Assembly (NCBI GenBank): GCA_027491435.1
Contig: JAOZFG010000029.1
Coordinates: forward strand, 1 to 53,029
Reading direction: 5' to 3'
From: Thermoproteota archaeon
Lineage (GTDB): Archaea > Korarchaeota > Korarchaeia > Korarchaeales > Korarchaeaceae
DNA: 53,029 nucleotides
Positions within the stretch are counted from its first letter, which is position 1. Every line of letters begins with the position of its first letter. The notes beneath the pieces are model-generated. The model saw only the letters and a program-made list of their open reading frames with translations, ran no database searches and was not told where the DNA came from. Of this stretch, positions 49,165-53,029 are shown in pieces. Made by a program: the position numbers and the translations under genes.

Positions 49165-50478
49165 ATGAAGGTAGTCGTGATAGGAGGAGGCCCCGCTGGA
49201 ATGGCCGCTGCCAGCAGGGTCAGGAGGCTCCAGCCTGAAAGCGAAGTCACAGTAGTTGAGAGAACCAGGTTCGTGAGCTTCGCCCTCTGCGGAACTCCCT
49301 ACTACGTAGGAGATGTGGTCAAGTCCCTTGACGACCTCATGTATTACCCACCCAAGTACTTCGTCGAGAAGAGGAGGATAAACCTGATGCTCAACTCGGT
49401 GGCCGAGTCCGTCTCCCTGGATGAGAGGAAAGTGGTGGTCAGGTCAGGGGGCGAGGTTAAAGAGCTGGAGTGGGACAAGCTTATAGTGGCGACGGGGGCC
49501 AGGGCAACCGTCCCCCCCATTCCGGGAGTGGACTCCGAAGGGGTCTTCACCTTGCATCACCTGGATGAAGCTCATGAGCTCAAGGAGGCCCTGAAGAGGG
49601 CCAAGGAAGTGCTCATAGTGGGGGCAGGCCTTGTTGGAATGGAGTTAGCCGAGAACGTGCAGAGGCTTGGGAAAGACGTTAGGGTAGTGGAGATGTTCGA
49701 TCACGTCCTCCCCAAGTTGCTCGACCCGGACGTGGCGGCAAAGCTAAACCTCCCAGTCAAGGTCAGCACGGGCGTGAGGATAGAGGAGATAAGGAGGTCT
49801 AACGGGAGGCTAGCGGCCACGGCCGGTGAATCGAGGTTTGAGGCCGACCTGATAATCATGGCCACGGGTATAAGGCCTAACACGGAGTTACTTAAGGAAA
49901 TAGGACAGGTGGGGGAGACAGGGGCCCTTAAAGTGGACGAGAGGATGAGGTTGCCAGGACATAATGACGTCTACGCCGCTGGAGACGCTGTAGAGACGGT
50001 GAACCTGGTAACCGGGAAGCCTGACTGGTTCCCGTTCGCTCAGGTTGCCAACAAGATGGGCTTGGTGGCCGGAGCCAACGCCGCCGGTTACGAGGTGACC
50101 TTCCCCGGGGCGGTGGGGACCTGGACCACACAGATCTTCGGGGTCGAGGTAGCTGGCACCGGTTTAACTGAGTCCAGGGCCAAACAGCTGGGCTATGAGG
50201 TAGTCTCCTCGCTGATAGAGGCTGGAGACAGGGCTCATTACATACCGGGTAGATCTAAAATAGTGATAAAAATGGTGGCAGAGAAAGGGGGAAAGGTGTT
50301 AGGGGTTCAAGCCGTAGGCAGGGGGGCCCTCCACAGGGTGAACGTGGCCGCAAGCCTCATAGCTAGAGGGGCCGACCCTCACGACTTCATATTCACAGAC
50401 ATGGGTTATGCCCCACCCCTAGCTCCCGTGTGGGATCCCCTGATCATAGCGGCCAGAAGGCTCAGTCCCGTGCTCTAG
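49165..50478 (+). CDS. CoA-disulfide reductase / NADH oxidase-like flavoprotein
   Basis: A 437-residue FAD/NAD(P)-dependent oxidoreductase. FAD motif VVVIGGGPAGMAAASRVRRL starts the protein; FVSFALCGTPYYVGD carries the redox Cys (about residue 43) of CoA-disulfide reductases and NADH peroxidases. The NAD motif is VLIVGAGLVGMELAENVQRL, and MRLPGHNDVYAAGDAVETV is the second FAD motif. In hyperthermophilic archaea such enzymes reduce CoA disulfide, polysulfide or oxygen. The ATG 49165 has GGGTGACC upstream; the frame continues back to 49096 without similarity and overlaps the previous gene. The gene ends 4 bp past the end of the convergent NifX-like gene. Confidence 0.92.
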   Translation: MKVVVIGGGPAGMAAASRVRRLQPESEVTVVERTRFVSFALCGTPYYVGDVVKSLDDLMYYPPKYFVEKRRINLMLNSVAESVSLDERKVVVRSGGEVKELEWDKLIVATGARATVPPIPGVDSEGVFTLHHLDEAHELKEALKRAKEVLIVGAGLVGMELAENVQRLGKDVRVVEMFDHVLPKLLDPDVAAKLNLPVKVSTGVRIEEIRRSNGRLAATAGESRFEADLIIMATGIRPNTELLKEIGQVGETGALKVDERMRLPGHNDVYAAGDAVETVNLVTGKPDWFPFAQVANKMGLVAGANAAGYEVTFPGAVGTWTTQIFGVEVAGTGLTESRAKQLGYEVVSSLIEAGDRAHYIPGRSKIVIKMVAEKGGKVLGVQAVGRGALHRVNVAASLIARGADPHDFIFTDMGYAPPLAPVWDPLIIAARRLSPVL

Positions 50479-50846
50479 ACAAGCCCTCTCTTCTTCTTTT
50501 CCTCCTTAGGAGGCGCTCCGAACACTCCCTTTATGAAGGAGTCGACGACGTCCCTGACCCTCTCGCCCTCCATGTAGAACACCTTTATCCCCCAGGACCT
50601 GAGGGATTCCTCAACGTCCCTGCAAACGGTCACCACCAATACCGCATCAACTCCCAGATGTTTGAGCCAAGAGGAGAGGCTCGGCCCCCTGTACTGGATC
50701 AAACCAGATGCAGGATTTCTTATGACCTCCACGTTCTCCACCTCTTCGTTGACGTCTACGATCACGAAGAAAGGCGCATATGTCGGCCTGGCGAACACGT
50801 AAGAGTCTAATCCCTCAGGAGTCCTCGCAGGTACGGCTATTCTCAT
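50475..50846 (-). CDS. NifX/NifB-type dinitrogenase cofactor-binding domain protein
   Basis: A 123-residue protein of the NifX/NafY/NifB C-terminal domain family (RNase H-like fold). It starts MRIAVPARTPEGLDSYVFAR, with VVDVNEEVENVEVIRNPAS and LKHLGVDAVLVVTVCRDVEE in the middle and IKVFYMEGERVRDVVDSFI near the end. Stand-alone members in archaea without nitrogenase may bind Fe-S or Mo-containing cofactors. A C-terminal tail (PPKEEKKKRGLV) is basic and probably disordered. GGGTGA precedes the ATG at 50846; a GTG two codons upstream (50852) is an alternative. It is divergent from the TusA-like and sufS genes, which suggests a sulfur or metal-cofactor theme. Confidence 0.86.
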   Translation of the reverse strand: MRIAVPARTPEGLDSYVFARPTYAPFFVIVDVNEEVENVEVIRNPASGLIQYRGPSLSSWLKHLGVDAVLVVTVCRDVEESLRSWGIKVFYMEGERVRDVVDSFIKGVFGAPPKEEKKKRGLV

Positions 50847-50943
50847 TTTCACCCTGTATATGAACCATGAAGCCTTTTATTTCTACCTCCCACGCCGGTG
50901 ACCTGAACGCGGTGACCTTAAATAGAATAAAAGGATCTTAAAT

Positions 50944-51225
50944 ATGATGAAATTAACAACAGTCGGGAAGGTCGTCATGGCTGGGAGGGTGAGGTGTTAC
51001 TACCTTCCCCTGGTCAAGCTGACGAAGTTCCTGTCGACCCTCCAAGATGGGCAGGCCGTGCATGTCATGCTCGACATTAAGAAATTCGACCTAAAGCCGG
51101 TGGAAGCTTTAGCTAGGTCTTACGGGGCCTCTGTTAAGGTCGTCAGGGGGGTTGACGGGGTCCTCGAACTTCTGGTGTATAAGGGTGGGGGAGATGAGGA
51201 GGGAGGACTTCCCGATTCTGGATAG
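50944..51225 (+). CDS. TusA-like small sulfur-relay protein lacking the CPxP motif
   Basis: A 93-residue protein with the beta-alpha-beta-alpha-beta outline of TusA (VRCYYLPLVKLTKFLSTLQD, QAVHVMLDIKKFDLKPVEAL, ARSYGASVKVVRGVDGVLEL). The helix start CYYLPLVKL stands where TusA has CPxPxxKxxK, so the Cys is kept but the first Pro is lost. It overlaps the sufS start by 32 bp on the same strand, consistent with a persulfide handover from the desulfurase. A C-terminal acidic tail follows. TATA-like TTAAATAG lies about 25 bp upstream of the ATG, so the transcript is leaderless. TusA assignment is moderate; remote homologues could have other sulfur-carrier roles. Confidence 0.65.
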   Translation: MMKLTTVGKVVMAGRVRCYYLPLVKLTKFLSTLQDGQAVHVMLDIKKFDLKPVEALARSYGASVKVVRGVDGVLELLVYKGGGDEEGGLPDSG

Positions 51226-52381
51226 CGGCATCATCTACTTCGATAACGCTGCCACCACCCACAAGCCCTTACAGGTAATAGAGGCCGTGAGGGAGTTCTA
51301 CATGAGACATAACTCGAACGTACACAGGGGAATACACAGGCTGAGCAGGGAGGCTTCTGAACTTTACGAGGAGGCCCATGAAGTGTTGGCTAGGTTCATA
51401 AACGCCAGAGCTTGTGAGGTGGTCTTCACGCATAACACAACTGACGCTATAAACATGGTAGCCATCGGCTGGGCCCTTCCCAGGCTGAGGCCTGGGGATA
51501 ACGTGGTAACCACGGTTATGGAGCATCACAGCAACATTTTGCCTTGGAAGTTCGTCTGTGAGCTGAAGGGAGCTGAATTAAGGTATGTAGACGTGAATGA
51601 GGAGGGTCTACCCTCCCCTGAGCAGCTAGAGGAGTTAGTCGACAGGAACACCAAGCTTGTGGCGGTTTCAGGCATGTCAAACGTTACAGGCGCAATTCCA
51701 GAGGTGAGGGAGTTCATCAAGGTGGCCCACGATAACGGGGCTGTGATCTTAGTGGACGGGGCTCAGATGGTCCCCCACATGCCTGTGAACGTGAAGGAGT
51801 TGGATGTGGACTTTTTGGCGTTCTCTGGGCATAAAATGTTGGGGCCCACTGGCACAGGCGTACTTTACGGTAAGGAGGAGCTCTTAGAGGAGATGCTCCC
51901 TCCAAAGCCGGGAGGGGGCACTATAACGGACGTCACCCTGGAGGGAGTGGAGTGGGCCCCGTTGCCGTGGAGGCATGAGGGGGGGACCCCCAACATAGCC
52001 GGCGCTGTGGGGCTAGCCGAAGCAGCCAAGTACCTCATGAATGTGGGCATGGAAAGAGTTAGGGAGCACGAGAAGGAGCTTGTGGCCAAGGCCTTGAAGG
52101 TGTTAGATGAAGTGGGTGCGATAGTGTACGGCCCCAGGGACGTCGACAGGAGGGGAGGAATAGCCACCTTCAATTTCAAGGGGCTGGAGCCACACATGGT
52201 AGGGGCCCTGCTGGACGCCAGGAAGATAGCGGTCAGGACGGGTCTACACTGCGCCCATCCGCTCCACAGGAGGATCAAGGCCAGAAACGGAACTGTTAGG
52301 GCCAGCTTTTACTTGTACAATACACTTAAGGAGATAGAAGCCTTCAAAGAAGCGTTAGAGGAGATATCAAAACTCGTTTAG
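51194..52381 (+). CDS. sufS: Cysteine desulfurase, SufS type
   Basis: A 395-residue PLP-dependent desulfurase that supplies sulfur from cysteine. IIYFDNAATTHKPLQVIEAV, the pyridine-contact TVMEHHSNILPWK, VDGAQMVPHMPV, and the PLP lysine in FSGHKMLGPTGTGVLYG identify it. The catalytic Cys lies in VRTGLHCAHPLHRR, the SufS-type active loop. ATG 51194 has GGGGGAG just upstream; the frame is open back to 51152 but has no similarity. It overlaps the TusA-like gene by 32 bp. This is the likely sulfur donor for SufBC, whose genes lie about 46 kb away. The 3' end overlaps the NUDIX gene by 15 bp. Confidence 0.95.
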   Translation: MRREDFPILDSGIIYFDNAATTHKPLQVIEAVREFYMRHNSNVHRGIHRLSREASELYEEAHEVLARFINARACEVVFTHNTTDAINMVAIGWALPRLRPGDNVVTTVMEHHSNILPWKFVCELKGAELRYVDVNEEGLPSPEQLEELVDRNTKLVAVSGMSNVTGAIPEVREFIKVAHDNGAVILVDGAQMVPHMPVNVKELDVDFLAFSGHKMLGPTGTGVLYGKEELLEEMLPPKPGGGTITDVTLEGVEWAPLPWRHEGGTPNIAGAVGLAEAAKYLMNVGMERVREHEKELVAKALKVLDEVGAIVYGPRDVDRRGGIATFNFKGLEPHMVGALLDARKIAVRTGLHCAHPLHRRIKARNGTVRASFYLYNTLKEIEAFKEALEEISKLV

Positions 52382-52870
52382 GTAGGATGAGTACCAGAGA
52401 AGGGCCAGTATCGTTTTCGCGTCCACTATCTCCCCATCCTCGACCATTGAGAGGGCCTCGTCCAAGGTGACCTTAAATGGCTCTATGTCCTCGTCCTCCT
52501 CCGCCGCCATCTCCCCTTTCTCCTTCACCTTGGCCAAGAAGAAGTGCATCTTCTCCGTCCCATAACCCGGTATCAGGTAGGCCTCAAACATCTTGTGCAA
52601 CTCCTCAGCGATAAGTCCTGTCTCCTCCTTGAGTTCACGTAAAGCGCAATCTTCAGGCCTCTCGCCCTCCTCCAGCGTGCCTGCTGGGACCTCAACTATG
52701 TAACTGTCTAGGGGGTACCTGTACTGTCTGATCAAGTAAACGTGCCTCCCCTCCACCGGAAGGATGGCGACTGACCCCCTATGCCTCACGACCTCCCTGA
52801 CCTTTCCCCTAACCTCGTGAACCTCTAGCGTGATCACCCTGCCCCTGTAAAGGAGCTTCAGGTTATCCAA
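52367..52870 (-). CDS. NUDIX hydrolase, ADP-ribose pyrophosphatase-like
   Basis: A 167-residue NUDIX protein. The Nudix box spans GTLEEGERPEDCALRELKEE followed by TG (GX5EX7REUXEEXGU, with a matching Glu triad), and IRQYRYPLDSYIVEVPAG just before it is typical of ADP-ribose/ADP-sugar pyrophosphatases. It would cleave ADP-ribose to AMP and ribose-5-phosphate. The TTG 52870 start has GGGTGATACG upstream, and TTTTTAAC at 52899-52906 gives a TATA-like box. Convergent with sufS (15 bp overlap). Confidence 0.93.
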   Translation of the reverse strand: MDNLKLLYRGRVITLEVHEVRGKVREVVRHRGSVAILPVEGRHVYLIRQYRYPLDSYIVEVPAGTLEEGERPEDCALRELKEETGLIAEELHKMFEAYLIPGYGTEKMHFFLAKVKEKGEMAAEEDEDIEPFKVTLDEALSMVEDGEIVDAKTILALLWYSSYLNEF

Positions 52871-52977
52871 CGTATCACCCGTGATAACTCCTGTGGCAGT
52901 TAAAAAGCGATGATATCAACTCCTGGTAATGGATGTTATCTCTTTAGGCCCGTTCGACGCCGTAAAGTAATCTCGTT

Positions 52978-52988
52978 AAACAACTATA
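52978..52988 (+). promoter_or_regulatory. TATA-like box for the gene at the right edge
   Basis: AACAACTATAT is about 27 bp before the ATG at 53010; GGGGATAAA lies just before that ATG. Confidence 0.5.
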
Positions 52989-53009
52989 TACGAGGATTTA
53001 GGGGATAAA

Positions 53010-53029
53010 ATGATCAGGTGCACCACTAC
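53010..53029 (+). CDS. Start of an unidentified gene, partial
   Basis: An ATG at 53010 with GGGGATAAA just before it and a TATA-like box about 27 bp upstream begins a reading frame MIRCTT that runs off the right edge. Only six codons are visible, so nothing can be said about its product. Confidence 0.35.

Noticed and set aside
1-53029. CRISPR arrays, insertion sequences, rRNA, integrase or att sites
   Set aside because: None seen: no regularly spaced direct repeats, transposase motifs or rRNA-like sequence. Short repeats are confined to the AT-rich island.

Overview
The window is dense archaeal chromosome. It carries about 47 protein genes, one tRNA gene and almost no spare DNA. Genes start on ATG, GTG or TTG. 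TATA-like boxes lie about 23-45 bp upstream of many starts, several so close that the mRNA would be leaderless. Archaeal marker genes are present: sn-glycerol-1-phosphate dehydrogenase (egsA), the ribosome-recycling ATPase ABCE1, archaeal-type MetRS and KptA. Heavy AGG/AGA use, ferredoxin-linked indolepyruvate oxidoreductase and ThyX suggest a thermophilic, largely anaerobic member of the TACK group (Thermoproteota or Korarchaeota-like). The phylum is an inference; no rRNA is present to settle it.

Layout. 1-5.7 kb: 5' part of an electron-transfer flavoprotein beta gene (minus), a UPF0210/DUF711 protein, a B12-binding radical SAM protein, and a sufC-sufB operon (minus). 5.7-5.94 kb: an AT-rich non-coding island. 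5.94-11.7 kb: CBS-pair protein, moaD-moaE, an FAD/Fe-S oxidoreductase pair of glcD/glcF type (minus), kptA, a small RHH-like protein and an MFS transporter. 11.7-17.7 kb: a DUF389 membrane protein with an extracellular domain, thyX, an HhH-GPD-like protein, and a two-gene minus operon of a secreted helical protein and a membrane-anchored winged-helix protein. 17.8-23.2 kb: an ATP-type-like PEP carboxykinase, an EamA transporter, a DUF89 protein, a GET3/ArsA-like ATPase and alaX. 23.2-26.8 kb: a four-gene minus operon (nfeD-slipin-uridine phosphorylase-membrane protein). 26.9-30.2 kb: GNAT, tRNA-Asp, PUA protein, peroxiredoxin, and a degenerate ADP-forming acyl-CoA synthetase alpha-like gene. 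30.2-37.1 kb: iorA-iorB, ABCE1 and a membrane protein, egsA, and an anchored Ig-like protein. 37.1-41.9 kb: metG, small unknowns, cutA, an MBL hydrolase and an M42 peptidase. 42-46.5 kb: a three-gene ABC export operon with a perfect palindrome over its promoter. 46.5-53 kb: DUF885 peptidase, DUF354 protein, CoA-disulfide-reductase-like enzyme, NifX-like protein, TusA-like protein with sufS, a NUDIX hydrolase, and the first codons of one more gene.

Themes. Sulfur and Fe-S assembly appears in two places (sufBC near 4-5.6 kb; sufS, TusA-like and NifX-like near 50.5-52.4 kb). Redox and amino-acid catabolism is represented by EtfB, the GlcD/GlcF-like pair and IorAB. Envelope functions include NfeD/slipin, NEW3-like proteins and the ABC exporter. 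No CRISPR array, insertion sequence, integrase or rRNA was seen. The most unusual items are an Fe-S oxidoreductase with reversed domain order and a cysteine-less first half, an acyl-CoA synthetase alpha homologue that has lost its catalytic-histidine segment beside iorAB, the secreted helical/membrane winged-helix gene pair, the NEW3-like/DUF389 fusion, and the exporter palindrome.
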